From positions 310,001-374,000 of the forward strand of contig NZ_FNVA01000001.1 in the NCBI RefSeq assembly GCF_900108185.1: DNA of 64,000 nucleotides. The letters run 5' to 3'. Below are positions 44,564-53,887 of this stretch, piece after piece; positions within the stretch are counted from its first letter, which is position 1; each line of letters opens with the position of its first letter. Position numbers and translations under genes: made by a program. Origin of the DNA: Bryocella elongata (GTDB lineage Bacteria; Acidobacteriota; Terriglobia; Terriglobales; Acidobacteriaceae). The notes below the pieces were generated by a model that saw only the letters and a list, made by a program, of their open reading frames with translations, ran no database searches and was not told the origin of the DNA.

Positions 44564-44763
44564 GTGTCCTCTGACCGGCCAGACCGAGGCAAGCCGAAAT
44601 GTGAAATGAGTGCTGGCCTATCTTCACACGTATGGATTGCGTTCGGGTGGAAGATGCAGAAGAACATCTGCCTGACCGTAACGCCGAACCTGCCAGTCAA
44701 GTGCCCTGGCTGCGATACGCAGGCAAAATGGGAGGGCTGCGTCGGGCTGGCGGGGCACGCTGA

Positions 44764-45627
44764 CTATCCGCGGCGAAGCGTCAGGAGCGTGACTTCTGGC
44801 GGCGCGTTCAAGCGAAGTGGCAGATGGATCGTGCCGAGTCCGCGATTCACATACATGGTGAAGCCTTCGAGACCGAAGCCTCCATGGAGGAACCGCTCGC
44901 CCTGAAAGGAGGCGAAGTTCTTCGTGATCCCGGGGAGGTTTACCTGCCCGCCATGCGTGTGGCCGGAGAGGAACAGGTCGCAACGCAAGTTGGAGCGCTC
45001 GATGCTTCCAGTCATCTTGATGGCGTAACTTGGCTCATGGCCGAGAAGGATCACCGGCTGGTTGGGGGATGTCTTTGGCAGAGCTTTATCTTCTTCCGGG
45101 AGGTCGATCAGGCTGTCGGCGATACCGCCAATCCAGAAGGTGTCGCCGCCCTTCCTGATGTTCAGGGCGGCATTGCGGAGCAGCGTGATGCCGTTAGCCT
45201 TGAGGGCATCGGAGACAGCCCGTGGAGCGATCATGTCGTGATTTCCATAGCTGGCGAATCGCAACGGTGCCTGGATGGCGCGGAAGTGATCGGCGCACTT
45301 GTGTGCGGCCTGTACATTGGCACGTGCGTTGTCGTAGTTGGAGGTGATGAAGTCGCCGGTGAGAGCGACCATGTCAGGTTTCAGAGCATTGGTGACTTCG
45401 ATTGCGTGAGAGAGCAACACACTTTCGTCATGCACACCAAAGTGAAAGTCGCTGAGCTGTGCGATGGTGAAGCCCACGAAGGAGTCCGGCAGATCCGGAA
45501 TAAAGATGTCCTGATGAAGGGTGGTCAGGTGATGGCGGCCATGCGTATACGCGTCTATCAGAGGCAACGATGCGGCAGCTGCGGCGCCTGCGCCAAGCGC
45601 GAGAAACTTCCTTCGTGAGAGATCCAT
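44764..45627 (-). CDS. Tat-exported metallophosphoesterase
   Basis: The 287-residue phosphoesterase has a twin-arginine signal (LSRRKFLALGAGAAAAASLPL). The calcineurin-type metal-site motifs are in order: SDFHFG, LTGDF, YGNHD, GHEPS and SGHTHGGQV. It hydrolyses phosphoesters outside the inner membrane, perhaps as UDP-diacylglucosamine or lipid/nucleotide phosphatase-type enzymes do; the substrate is unknown. I start at ATG 45627, before the Tat motif; ATG 45642 is possible. Confidence 0.88.
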   Translation of the reverse strand: MDLSRRKFLALGAGAAAAASLPLIDAYTHGRHHLTTLHQDIFIPDLPDSFVGFTIAQLSDFHFGVHDESVLLSHAIEVTNALKPDMVALTGDFITSNYDNARANVQAAHKCADHFRAIQAPLRFASYGNHDMIAPRAVSDALKANGITLLRNAALNIRKGGDTFWIGGIADSLIDLPEEDKALPKTSPNQPVILLGHEPSYAIKMTGSIERSNLRCDLFLSGHTHGGQVNLPGITKNFASFQGERFLHGGFGLEGFTMYVNRGLGTIHLPLRLNAPPEVTLLTLRRG

Positions 45628-45792
45628 GTGTCTACTCATCATAGAGAATGTGCCGAAAACATTCGATGAACTGCGCGACGGGGTGCGGCAACGGATAGGA
45701 CATTGAATGCAGGCAAGCATGCTCCTGGCCTCGCGCAGGCCTGCGTTACGCTAATGGGGACAGCCAATTGAGGGGAATCGGCAACTGCTGGC

Positions 45793-47862
45793 ATGAAGAA
45801 AAGCTCCATGACAACTGCGACCACGTCGGCTGTGGACCCGGTACGGGGACTTGGCTACCGTGCGGATGTGGATGGGCTGCGCGGTGTCGCGATTCTTCTT
45901 GTGCTGCTGTTCCATGCTGGAATTCCGTGGATTCGAGGCGGCTATAGCGGCGTCGATATCTTCTTCGTCATCTCTGGTTTCCTGATTGGCTTTCAGGTGG
46001 CACGGGAGCTTCGCGATCAGCGGTTTGCTCTGCTGCCGTTTTATGAAAAGCGAGTGCGAAGGATTCTGCCCGCATTGTTTGCGGTCATAGCATTTACTCT
46101 TGCCGCCGGCGTTGTCCTGCTGGATGGGCGCGAGCTCCGTGTTCTTGGGCAACAGTCTGTAGCTGCCACCCTTTCGCTTTCGAACATCTTCTACTGGCTG
46201 GTCACGAGCTACTTCTCTCCTAACTCGCATCTACAGCCGTTGCTGATGACGTGGTCGCTGGGCATTGAGGTGCAGTTCTATCTCCTGTTGCCGCTGCTGG
46301 CGCTCTTTGTGGGCCGATGGTCAAAGCGAAGTTTTCCGATTGTCCTTGCTGTGTCGCTCCTCCTGTCCCTGGCGTACAGCACAGTTGCCATGCATCGCGG
46401 ATGGGCTGGAGGTTTCTATCTGCTGCAAAGCCGGTGGTGGGAGCTCGCTGCAGGCGCGGTGCTTGGATCGAGCGAATCGAACGCCTCCGCCCCCCTGCCC
46501 GTCGCTCATGGTTGGGTTGCGGAGGTACTGGGCCTCGTTGGACTGTCGGGTGTGCTTCTTTGCGTGGGGCTTCCTCAACCGGGTGTGCGCTTTCCTGTGC
46601 CTCCGACGTTGATCCCCGTAGCAGCGGCTGTCCTTCTATGCGTGAGCTCGACTAGCTGGGTCAATCGCAGACTGCTGGCATCGCCGCTCTTATACGGCTT
46701 CGGCAGGCGTTCCTATTCGGTCTATCTCTGGCACTGGCCCTTGCTAAGCCTGGGGACGATCTGTGGTGCGGCGTACCTCGCGCCACGGGGGCGCGTGGTT
46801 CTGCTGGCTGCGGCTCTGCTCCTGGCAGAGTTGAGTTATCGGTACATCGAGGTTCCCTTCCGAAGGCCTCGCAGCAAGGCGGCTGCGCTTCGCGCCATAG
46901 GGGCTGCGGGCATCGCTCTATTGGTTGTTGCTGGTGCCTTTGTCGTTACGAGGGGCTTTCCGTCCCTTCGACCGAAGTCGGCGAAGATTGAAGGCCCACT
47001 TCACGATGGCGGCGTCGGGAGACATTGCCTGGTGCAGGAGGGATCGACGCTTGCCAGTGTCCCTGCGGGCTGCATCCTTCCTGGAGCTACAGTCGCGCTG
47101 ATCGGAGACAGCCACGCCGCAGCCATTGCAGCGGCGCTGCTGGCGCAAAGCCCCAGGACGGCGATTTATAACAAGGTATCGTGCGCGCCTCTGCTGGGGG
47201 CTGCTCTCCGAAGCTACGGTCCCGATACCTGTTCGGATTTCATGCGTGCAGCCGTAGAGCATCTAAAGGTTGATAAGCAGATTCGCACGGTAGTGATTGC
47301 GGGATATTGGATCAACCCCTGGTACGACGCGGCCCATGAAGCTCGCTATGTGCGCAGCGACCGCTTCGGCGAACCGATTCCTGCATCGCAGAGTTGGGAC
47401 AATCTTCGTTATGGCATCGAGACGATATCCACGGAGTTACGCTCCGCAGGGAAGAATGTAGTGCTCGTCGACGATGTGCCTATGTTGCGCTACGACCCTC
47501 TTCTCCTGGCTGTTGGCGACACCCTTCCGGTTCGCGCGACACTGGGACGTTGGCTTGCCGGCGCGCCTTCGTCGGGAGCCAGCGAGCAGCACGTTCGCAC
47601 CGCCAATGAGCGACGGATGCGGTTGATGCTGGATGAGATCGCTGCGTCCAATGGCAGTCGTGTTGTGAGCCTCTATGACGCATTGTGCGACGGGATGAAC
47701 TGTCGCGTGCTCCTGGATGGAGCGCCGTTGTTCGCAGATACACAACACCTGAGTCCTTTGGGTGCGGATGTGGCTCTGGCGTCGAGCGGACTTTCGTTGA
47801 CATCGCCAGGCCCTTCCGCGGCCGTGGACGGCAGCGACACACCGAGGGGGCAACATGAGTGA
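45793..47862 (+). CDS. OafA-type acyltransferase with SGNH domain
   Basis: This 689-residue protein has an acyltransferase-3 membrane domain (about residues 20-385) with the signature FHAGIPWIRGGYSGVDIFFVISGFLI, His41 likely catalytic. A periplasmic SGNH-type esterase fold follows, with GDSHAAAI near 438-445 and DTQHLSPLG near the C-terminus. Such proteins O-acetylate surface polysaccharides. It opens the polysaccharide locus and overlaps the GmhB-like gene by 8 bp. Confidence 0.92.
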   Translation: MKKSSMTTATTSAVDPVRGLGYRADVDGLRGVAILLVLLFHAGIPWIRGGYSGVDIFFVISGFLIGFQVARELRDQRFALLPFYEKRVRRILPALFAVIAFTLAAGVVLLDGRELRVLGQQSVAATLSLSNIFYWLVTSYFSPNSHLQPLLMTWSLGIEVQFYLLLPLLALFVGRWSKRSFPIVLAVSLLLSLAYSTVAMHRGWAGGFYLLQSRWWELAAGAVLGSSESNASAPLPVAHGWVAEVLGLVGLSGVLLCVGLPQPGVRFPVPPTLIPVAAAVLLCVSSTSWVNRRLLASPLLYGFGRRSYSVYLWHWPLLSLGTICGAAYLAPRGRVVLLAAALLLAELSYRYIEVPFRRPRSKAAALRAIGAAGIALLVVAGAFVVTRGFPSLRPKSAKIEGPLHDGGVGRHCLVQEGSTLASVPAGCILPGATVALIGDSHAAAIAAALLAQSPRTAIYNKVSCAPLLGAALRSYGPDTCSDFMRAAVEHLKVDKQIRTVVIAGYWINPWYDAAHEARYVRSDRFGEPIPASQSWDNLRYGIETISTELRSAGKNVVLVDDVPMLRYDPLLLAVGDTLPVRATLGRWLAGAPSSGASEQHVRTANERRMRLMLDEIAASNGSRVVSLYDALCDGMNCRVLLDGAPLFADTQHLSPLGADVALASSGLSLTSPGPSAAVDGSDTPRGQHE

Positions 47863-48496
47863 GAGCCGGCTTCCTTCGGTACGCGGCGATGAGTTGCGGC
47901 CAGCGGTATTTCTCGATCGCGACGGTGTGCTGGTGGCCAACGTCTTCTATGCCGATTCGAATCTGTGGGAGGCGCCGCGCACCCCCGATCGATGCGGTGT
48001 TTATCCCTGGGTGCCGGAAGCTCTGCGCATGCTGCGCGACGCTGGCTATGCGCTGATCGTGATCTCGAACCAGCCCAATCTGGCGCTGGGAAAGAGCACG
48101 AGAGCTGAGCTCGACCATACGCACCAGGTTCTGGTGCATACCCTCGAGAAGCAGGGCATCGATCTTACCGCGAGCTACTACTGTTATCACCATCCGCGAG
48201 CTCAGGATGCGTCGATGCGCATATGCGTGTGTCGCAAGCCTTCCCCGCAGATGGTGCGGGATGCGGCCTCGGCGCATGGAATCGATCTTTCCAGCTCGTG
48301 GATGATCGGAGATCGGGACACCGACATCGAATGCGGCTGCCGCGCTGGTGTGCGCACGATTCGCGTCTCGCCGGACCATTCCGCGGACAAGGAAGCGGAG
48401 GTGGCCCGGTTTCCGCCCGATCTTCGTGCAAAGAATCTCCTGGCAGCGGCGCAGTTGATCTTGAACGTGCCGCCCGCTGATGACGAGGGGCGGTAG
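47855..48496 (+). CDS. gmhB: GmhB-like heptose 1,7-bisphosphate phosphatase
   Basis: This 213-residue HAD phosphatase has the nucleophile pair D21/D23 in FLDRDGVL, SNQPNLALG, and the GmhB-type zinc loop with C110, H112, C124 and C126 (CYHHP and CVCRKPSP), then MIGDRDTDIECG. It should remove the 7-phosphate from D-glycero-D-manno-heptose 1,7-bisphosphate. It is tail-to-tail with the GmhA-like gene. Confidence 0.85.
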   Translation: MSESRLPSVRGDELRPAVFLDRDGVLVANVFYADSNLWEAPRTPDRCGVYPWVPEALRMLRDAGYALIVISNQPNLALGKSTRAELDHTHQVLVHTLEKQGIDLTASYYCYHHPRAQDASMRICVCRKPSPQMVRDAASAHGIDLSSSWMIGDRDTDIECGCRAGVRTIRVSPDHSADKEAEVARFPPDLRAKNLLAAAQLILNVPPADDEGR

Positions 48497-48510
48497 AGAG
48501 CAGTGGGAGC

Positions 48511-49116
48511 TTACTTCGCTGTCGTGGACTCCCATTTGGTCTCAGCCTGTTTGAGAGACGGGTGCATCACGAGGGCGTGCCACACGACGGCCTGGAAGGC
48601 TTCGGCGTGGGGAGTGACCAGGTCCGGTGACGTTGTGGGGATGATGACACATGCATCGGCGCGCCGCGCGGTATAGCCGCCATCGCGGCCCACGATGCCG
48701 AGCACGCGGGCGCCCGCGCTCTTTGCCACATCGATCGCCTTCACGAGATTGGTGCTGATGTTCTTCTCCGCATTGCCGCCACCGACGCTGAAGATCATCA
48801 CCGCATCGGTGGAACGGATGCGGCTGCCGCGCAGCCATTCGGAGAAGGTGGTGTCCCAGCCTTCATCGTTGGTGCGCGCCGTCAGCTCCGAGACGTTGTC
48901 GGTGGGAGCGTAGCATTCGATCCCGCAGATCTTGCGGAAGTCGTTGACGGCGTGGCTCGCATTGGCGGCGCTGCCACCGACGCCGAGCAGGAAGAGGCGT
49001 CCGCCCTGCTCGCGGGCGCTGGCGAGATGTCCGGCAATGTCGCCAATGGCATCGAGATCGAGCTGGCTGGCGATGGCAATCACTTCGGAAAAGTAACGCT
49101 GCAGGAATGCGTCCAT
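48511..49116 (-). CDS. gmhA: GmhA-like SIS domain phosphoheptose isomerase
   Basis: This 201-residue SIS-fold isomerase converts sedoheptulose 7-phosphate to D-glycero-D-manno-heptose 7-phosphate. It has the sugar-phosphate-binding loop GVGGSAANASHAVNDFRK, FSVGGGNAEKN and the C-terminal helix EAFQAVVWHALVMHP. It is transcribed away from the rest of the heptose genes but lies inside the locus, 14 bp from GmhB. Confidence 0.82.
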   Translation of the reverse strand: MDAFLQRYFSEVIAIASQLDLDAIGDIAGHLASAREQGGRLFLLGVGGSAANASHAVNDFRKICGIECYAPTDNVSELTARTNDEGWDTTFSEWLRGSRIRSTDAVMIFSVGGGNAEKNISTNLVKAIDVAKSAGARVLGIVGRDGGYTARRADACVIIPTTSPDLVTPHAEAFQAVVWHALVMHPSLKQAETKWESTTAK

Positions 49117-49427
49117 CAGCCGTCTCTCGATTCGGGGCGGTGGTTCCGCGTACTCAAACTATAAGAGATTCTTTGGCCGATGGCGTATTGCGGCCCATCC
49201 TCAGCGTTTCTTTGGTGATATACATCGCCTGCGCGGGCGTGCACCCACGGAGTCTGGGGCTCAACGGGTGCGTTGATGTGACTATCGTTGTCGCACGATG
49301 CGTGAATCTCTTGCGGGAATGGTGTCGTTCGATAAACTTGATCCAGTTACCGCACCGATGCGGCCTTCGGGCGCGTTCCTTTGCCCGCGCGTCTTTGCTC
49401 GCAGGACCCAGCACGAGGAGGGATTGT
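49117..49427. other. Divergent intergenic region, 311 bp
   Basis: This region separates the GmhA-like gene (minus) from the SDR/Gfo-Idh genes (plus) and should hold promoters for both. A TATAGT box (minus strand, around 49159-49164) is the only candidate I see; no good -35 accompanies it. Confidence 0.35.
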
Positions 49428-50213
49428 TTGACAGCTTCAGCTTCCCCGGACCTCGTGGTGGTGACGGGCGCCGGGCGTGGGATCGGCCATGCCATTGCGA
49501 TGGATCAAGGGAAACGCGCGCACGTGCTTTGCCTCAGCCGATCGGGCCGCGCGGTTGAGACCGCTGAGGCTATCCGAGTGGACGGCGGCTCCGCGGACGC
49601 CCTGGTGGTCGACCTCGAACGTCCTGAGGAATCGGAGGCGACGTTGACCGAGTGGCTTCGTGGGAAGCCCTTCAGCAGGATTGCTGCGGTGTTTGCTGCG
49701 GGCGTTCTGGGGCCGGAGGGTCCGCTGGAAGCCTCCTCCATCGCTGCGTGGGAGACTACCTTCCGCGCGAATGTCTTCGGCAACCTGGCTATCGCAAAGG
49801 CAATCCTTCCGAAGCAGCGCGCCAACAGCTTTGGCCGGTTACTGTTCTTTGGCGGCGGAGGCGCGGCCTATGCGTATCCGGCGTTTCCGGCCTATGCGGC
49901 TTCCAAAGCTGCGCTGGTGCGGATCGTCGAAAACCTGCATGAGGACCTGAAGGACGCCGGGGACTTCGCGACGGCGATCCTCGCTCCGGGAGCGATCGAG
50001 ACCGATATGCTTGCGCGGGTTCGCGAGACAGGCGCGGAGATCCGGACGACGGTTGGTATCGAGGAGCCTGTTGCTTTTGCGCGCGCCTTCCTCGCCGCGG
50101 AAAGCTGTGGGTTTTCGGGAAGATTTGTCCATGTTCGCGACCGCTGGCCAGAGTATCTCAATGGCGGAGAGCCTCTCGATGCAAACCTCTGGAAGCTAAG
50201 GCGGGTGGAGTGA
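49428..50213 (+). CDS. SDR oxidoreductase with Gly at the usual catalytic Ser
   Basis: This 261-residue SDR has TGAGRGIG for NAD(P) binding and YAASKAAL for the Tyr-Lys pair. Where the catalytic Ser normally sits, about 13 residues before the Tyr, it has glycines (RLLFFGGGGAAYAYPAFPAY). TTG 49428 follows GAGGAGG by about six bases. Its stop overlaps the GTG of the oxidoreductase gene (GTGA). It may be an altered-activity or structural SDR in heptose modification. Confidence 0.85.
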   Translation: MTASASPDLVVVTGAGRGIGHAIAMDQGKRAHVLCLSRSGRAVETAEAIRVDGGSADALVVDLERPEESEATLTEWLRGKPFSRIAAVFAAGVLGPEGPLEASSIAAWETTFRANVFGNLAIAKAILPKQRANSFGRLLFFGGGGAAYAYPAFPAYAASKAALVRIVENLHEDLKDAGDFATAILAPGAIETDMLARVRETGAEIRTTVGIEEPVAFARAFLAAESCGFSGRFVHVRDRWPEYLNGGEPLDANLWKLRRVE

Positions 50214-51226
50214 AACGTGTTGCGGTCATTGGAGCGGGGCTAATCGGCAAAGAGCGGCTGGATGCAGTCGCAGCGTTGCGACGTGCCGGTCGCGATGTCG
50301 GGCTCGTTGGCATCTTTGACGCCGATCTGGTGACATGTCAGGCCGCGGCGGAGAAGTATGCGACGACGGCGCTCAGCTCGGTCGAGGCGGTGATCGCTAC
50401 CCGCGCAGACTGGACCATGATCGCGCTCCCACATGACATTGCTGTGACGGTGGCCGAGCAGGTGCTGCGGTCTGGTGGACGTGTGCTGCTGGAGAAGCCC
50501 ATGGGCCGCGATCTGGTTGAGGCTCAGCGCCTTCTGGAGCTCGGTGGTGACAGGCTGAAGATCGGCTTCAACTATCGGTTCTATCGCGGCATTGAGAAGG
50601 CTGTGGCTGACGTGCAGTCGGGCCGGCTGGGGAAGATCGTCTCCATCGAGTTTGAGCTGGGACATGGCTGCGCGCCGGGGCAGGAGAAGACCTGGAAGCT
50701 CAACGCGGAGCGGGCCGGAGGCGGCTGTCTGATCGACCCCGGAGTCCATCTTCTCGACCTTTGTCTGCGGCTTGCTCCGGATGGGCTCAAGCCCATCGGA
50801 GGAGCCTCATGGAGCGGCTTCTGGAATACCGGCATTGAGGAAGAGGTCTCGCTGATTCTCGATGCAGGTGCGTTCTGCATGAAGGTGCGGGTCTCCGTCG
50901 TTGCGTGGAGAAGCACGTTTCATATGCGTATCAACGGTACGGAGGGCTATGCGACGGTGAGCGGACGCAATCGCAGCTATGGACCGCAGACGTACGTCGT
51001 CGGCAAGCGTTGGGGATGGCGCGATGCTCCGAGCCAGGTGGCCTCTGAGGTGATGGAGGTCAACGATGATGGGCTTGACGTCTTTGAACGGGAGACCGAG
51101 GCTTTGCTCTTTCCTGAAGATTCTCGATCTGCGTGGCCGGCCATTGCTACGGCCGCAGAGGGCTTTGCCGTGATGAAGCTTCTCGACGATGTTCGCGCGA
51201 CATTGAATCTTCGTCGGGGTTATTAG
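50210..51226 (+). CDS. Gfo/Idh/MocA family oxidoreductase
   Basis: This 338-residue enzyme has an N-terminal Rossmann motif VIGAGLIGKERL and the family EKPMGRDL segment, then GGCLIDPGVHLLDLCL with the catalytic His/Asp region. It oxidises or reduces a sugar or sugar-nucleotide with NAD(P). GTG 50210 overlaps the preceding stop. In this locus a role in modifying the heptose or its nucleotide form is likely. Confidence 0.88.
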   Translation: MKRVAVIGAGLIGKERLDAVAALRRAGRDVGLVGIFDADLVTCQAAAEKYATTALSSVEAVIATRADWTMIALPHDIAVTVAEQVLRSGGRVLLEKPMGRDLVEAQRLLELGGDRLKIGFNYRFYRGIEKAVADVQSGRLGKIVSIEFELGHGCAPGQEKTWKLNAERAGGGCLIDPGVHLLDLCLRLAPDGLKPIGGASWSGFWNTGIEEEVSLILDAGAFCMKVRVSVVAWRSTFHMRINGTEGYATVSGRNRSYGPQTYVVGKRWGWRDAPSQVASEVMEVNDDGLDVFERETEALLFPEDSRSAWPAIATAAEGFAVMKLLDDVRATLNLRRGY

Positions 51227-51356
51227 GAACTGTCCAACCGGATGAATGTTTTGTGCGAGAGGGGCTGCATGCAAGGCAGCTCAAATCGATGAACATGCAT
51301 CACACGGTTTTACCGGTTATCAATATCCATCTGTTTCGGGCCCCGTTACGTATACT

Positions 51357-51368
51357 CGAAGTACTTCG
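51357..51368. promoter_or_regulatory. 12-bp palindrome just after a TATACT box
   Basis: CGAAGTACTTCG follows TATACT (51351-51356), a -10-like sequence, about 50 bp before the transaldolase gene. It may be an operator. No strong -35 is seen. Confidence 0.4.
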
Positions 51369-51418
51369 CTCAAATTTCCGTAGTATCCGTCACCGAATCG
51401 AACTCTTTTCTCTTGTCT

Positions 51419-52135
51419 ATGGCGAGCCTTTCAGAACTGCGGGTTAAACTCTTCGCCGATGCGGCCGATCTGGCCAGCATCGAGCGGTACTGTGCCGATC
51501 AGAGAATTCAAGGATTCACCACGAACCCCACATTGATGCGTAAGGCGGGCGTGGTGGACTATGTGGGCTTCAGCCGCCGTGTGCTCGAGCTTGTGCCGGA
51601 GTTGCCGGTCTCGTTCGAGGTATTCTCCGACGAGTTCCCGGAGATGGAGCGGCAGGCGCGTCTCATCGCGGCCTGGGGCCATAACGTCTACGTCAAGATT
51701 CCGATCACAAACGTGCATGGAGAATCTTCCATGCATGTCGTCCGCACACTGGCTGATGCCGGAGTTGCGGTGAACGTGACCGCGATCATGACGCTCGATC
51801 AAGTAGAGGCTGTACGCAGCGCTCTGTTACCGGAGGTGCCCGCCATTGTGTCGATCTTCGCGGGGCGCATCGCGGACACCGGGGTCGATCCCATGCCGAT
51901 CATGCGCGAGGCTCACGCGATGCTGGCTGAGTTACCGCGCGCGGAGACGCTCTGGGCGAGTCCACGGGAGCTGCTGAATCTCTTCCAGGCAGATGCCTGC
52001 GGCACCGACATCATTACGGCAACGCCCGAGGTGCTTGGCAAGATGGCTTCGGTAGGCAAGGACCTGGCGCAGTTCTCGCTTGAGACCGTAGAGATGTTTC
52101 ATCACGATGCCGCTGTCGCCGGGTATAGCCTGTAG
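51419..52135 (+). CDS. Small transaldolase (TalC-like)
   Basis: This 238-residue enzyme resembles the short transaldolase / fructose-6-phosphate aldolase family. LFADAADLASIERY begins the barrel, GFTTNPTLMRKAG follows, and the Schiff-base lysine lies in VYVKIPITN. GTDIITATPEVL and the C-terminal SLETVEMFHHDA are typical. Transaldolase interconverts sedoheptulose 7-phosphate and fructose 6-phosphate, so the gene could supply the precursor for heptose synthesis. No ribosome-binding site is visible; the leader is pyrimidine-rich. Confidence 0.88.
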   Translation: MASLSELRVKLFADAADLASIERYCADQRIQGFTTNPTLMRKAGVVDYVGFSRRVLELVPELPVSFEVFSDEFPEMERQARLIAAWGHNVYVKIPITNVHGESSMHVVRTLADAGVAVNVTAIMTLDQVEAVRSALLPEVPAIVSIFAGRIADTGVDPMPIMREAHAMLAELPRAETLWASPRELLNLFQADACGTDIITATPEVLGKMASVGKDLAQFSLETVEMFHHDAAVAGYSL

Positions 52136-52158
52136 CGTCGAAGATTGACCAACAACCA

Positions 52159-53151
52159 ATGTGGAGTACGCCAGTGGCCGAGAGGCTTGATCGACGGTAT
52201 GCGATTGTGGGTGGGGCCGGCTTCATCGGGAGCCACTTTCTCGACGCACTCCTCGGAAACAGCAAGACGGATCGTGTCACGATCTTCGATAACTTCAGCT
52301 CAGGCCGGGAGTGGCACTTTGAGCATCACCGCAGCGATCCTCGCTTTCACATCGTGCGCGGGGATGTTTCAGACCTTGCCGCGTTGACGGAGGCCCTGGC
52401 TGGACATGACGTAGTCATCCACCTGGCGTCCAATCCGGACATTGCACGAGCTGCGACCGAGCCTGAGATCGACTTCTACCAGGGGACGGTGCTGACCAAC
52501 AACGTGGTGGAGGCGATGCGCCGGGCCGGTGTGCCCCGCCTGCTGTATGCCTCCGGCTCAGGCGTCTATGGCGACCTGGGGCAGCAGGAGGCGACTGAAG
52601 ATCATGGCCCCATGATCCCCGCTTCGACCTACGGCGCCAGCAAGCTTTCGGGCGAAGCGTTGATCACGAGCTATTGCTACATGTTCGGCCTGACAGCGTG
52701 TGCTTTTCGCTTCGGCAATGTTGTCGGCCCGCGGCAGACACACGGTGTGGGCTTCGACTTTGTGCGCCGGCTTGCGCAGGATTCCTCGCGGTTGCGCATT
52801 CTCGGCGACGGCCAGCAGAGCAAGTCATACATCCATGTCTCCGATGTAGTGGCGGCGGTGCTGCACGCCAACAAGGTTTCGGAGCTTCCGTTTCAGCCGT
52901 TCAATGTGGCGACTGGCGATTACATTACCGTGACGGAGATCGCGGAGCTGGCCGCCGAGGTGATGGAGCTGCCGGTGCTGCCGATCTTCGAGTACACGGG
53001 AGGCGATCGTGGCTGGAAGGGCGATGTCCCCGTGGTCCGCTTGAATACAGATCGCATCCGCTCGACCGGCTGGCGCTGCCAGTTGAATACCCGCGCGGCG
53101 CTGAAACGTTCGCTCGAAGAGCTGGCGCGGGAGGAGCGCATCCGTGCCTGA
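52159..53151 (+). CDS. NAD-dependent epimerase/dehydratase
   Basis: The 330-residue extended SDR has GGAGFIGSHFLD for NAD binding, HLASNPD, SGSGVYGDLGQ and the YGASK catalytic pair (STYGASKLSGEAL). It resembles GDP-mannose or UDP-glucose 4-epimerase type enzymes. Placed between the transaldolase and HddC genes, it may alter the heptose or its nucleotide. It overlaps the next gene's GTG by 8 bp. Confidence 0.88.
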   Translation: MWSTPVAERLDRRYAIVGGAGFIGSHFLDALLGNSKTDRVTIFDNFSSGREWHFEHHRSDPRFHIVRGDVSDLAALTEALAGHDVVIHLASNPDIARAATEPEIDFYQGTVLTNNVVEAMRRAGVPRLLYASGSGVYGDLGQQEATEDHGPMIPASTYGASKLSGEALITSYCYMFGLTACAFRFGNVVGPRQTHGVGFDFVRRLAQDSSRLRILGDGQQSKSYIHVSDVVAAVLHANKVSELPFQPFNVATGDYITVTEIAELAAEVMELPVLPIFEYTGGDRGWKGDVPVVRLNTDRIRSTGWRCQLNTRAALKRSLEELAREERIRA

Positions 53152-53887
53152 GGCGGAGCTACCTCCGATTGCGATTCTGTGCGGAGGTCTGGCGACACGC
53201 CTCGGCGCGTTGACGGCGGGTGTACCGAAGTCGCTGCTGCCTATAGCAGGCGAGCCCTTCCTCGCGCATCAGCTGCGGCTGCTGGCTGCCAGCGGGTTCA
53301 GGGAGGTCGTGTTGCTCTGCGGTCACCTCAGCGAGCCTATCCGAGCGTTTGCTGGTGACGGATCAAGCTTCGGCTGCCACGTCCGCTACTCGGAGGACGG
53401 CCCGGTACTGCTGGGTACCGGAGGCGCGGTGCGGAAGGCGCTGCCGCTGCTCGGAGAGCGCTTTGTGCTGCTGTATGGCGACAGCTACTGCGTGGCAGAC
53501 TACCGGGCGATTGATCGCGCGTTTGTCGCGTCGATGAAGCTCAGCCTGATGACCGTCTTCCGCAATAGAAACCAGTTCGATCGCAGCAATGTCGAGTATG
53601 CGGATGGCATGATCCTGCGCTACGATAAGCGGTCTTCCGACGACCGGCTGGAGTACATCGACTACGGTGTGAATGCCTTTCGTGCGGAGGCCTTCGCTGG
53701 ATGGGAAGAGGGGCCGTTCGATCTCTCGGCGCTGCAGGCGGATCTTCTGCATCGTGGGGAGCTTGCAGGGTACGAGGTTCCGGAGAGGTTCTACGAGATC
53801 GGCTCCGTGGCGGGCATTGAGAGCACGGAAGAGCTTCTGCGCAGCCGAGCTGGAACGCGTGAACCGTTGATTGCGAGGAACGACTGA
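53144..53887 (+). CDS. hddC: HddC-like heptose 1-phosphate nucleotidyltransferase
   Basis: The 247-residue protein has the nucleotidyltransferase motif ILCGGLATRLG (residues 11-21), then PKSLLPIAGEPFL and LYGDSY. Homologous enzymes transfer GMP from GTP onto D-glycero-D-manno-heptose 1-phosphate. GTG 53144 overlaps the epimerase gene, and its stop shares a base with the kinase start (TGATG). Guanylyl versus adenylyl specificity is inferred from the paired HddA-like kinase. Confidence 0.82.
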   Translation: MPEAELPPIAILCGGLATRLGALTAGVPKSLLPIAGEPFLAHQLRLLAASGFREVVLLCGHLSEPIRAFAGDGSSFGCHVRYSEDGPVLLGTGGAVRKALPLLGERFVLLYGDSYCVADYRAIDRAFVASMKLSLMTVFRNRNQFDRSNVEYADGMILRYDKRSSDDRLEYIDYGVNAFRAEAFAGWEEGPFDLSALQADLLHRGELAGYEVPERFYEIGSVAGIESTEELLRSRAGTREPLIARND

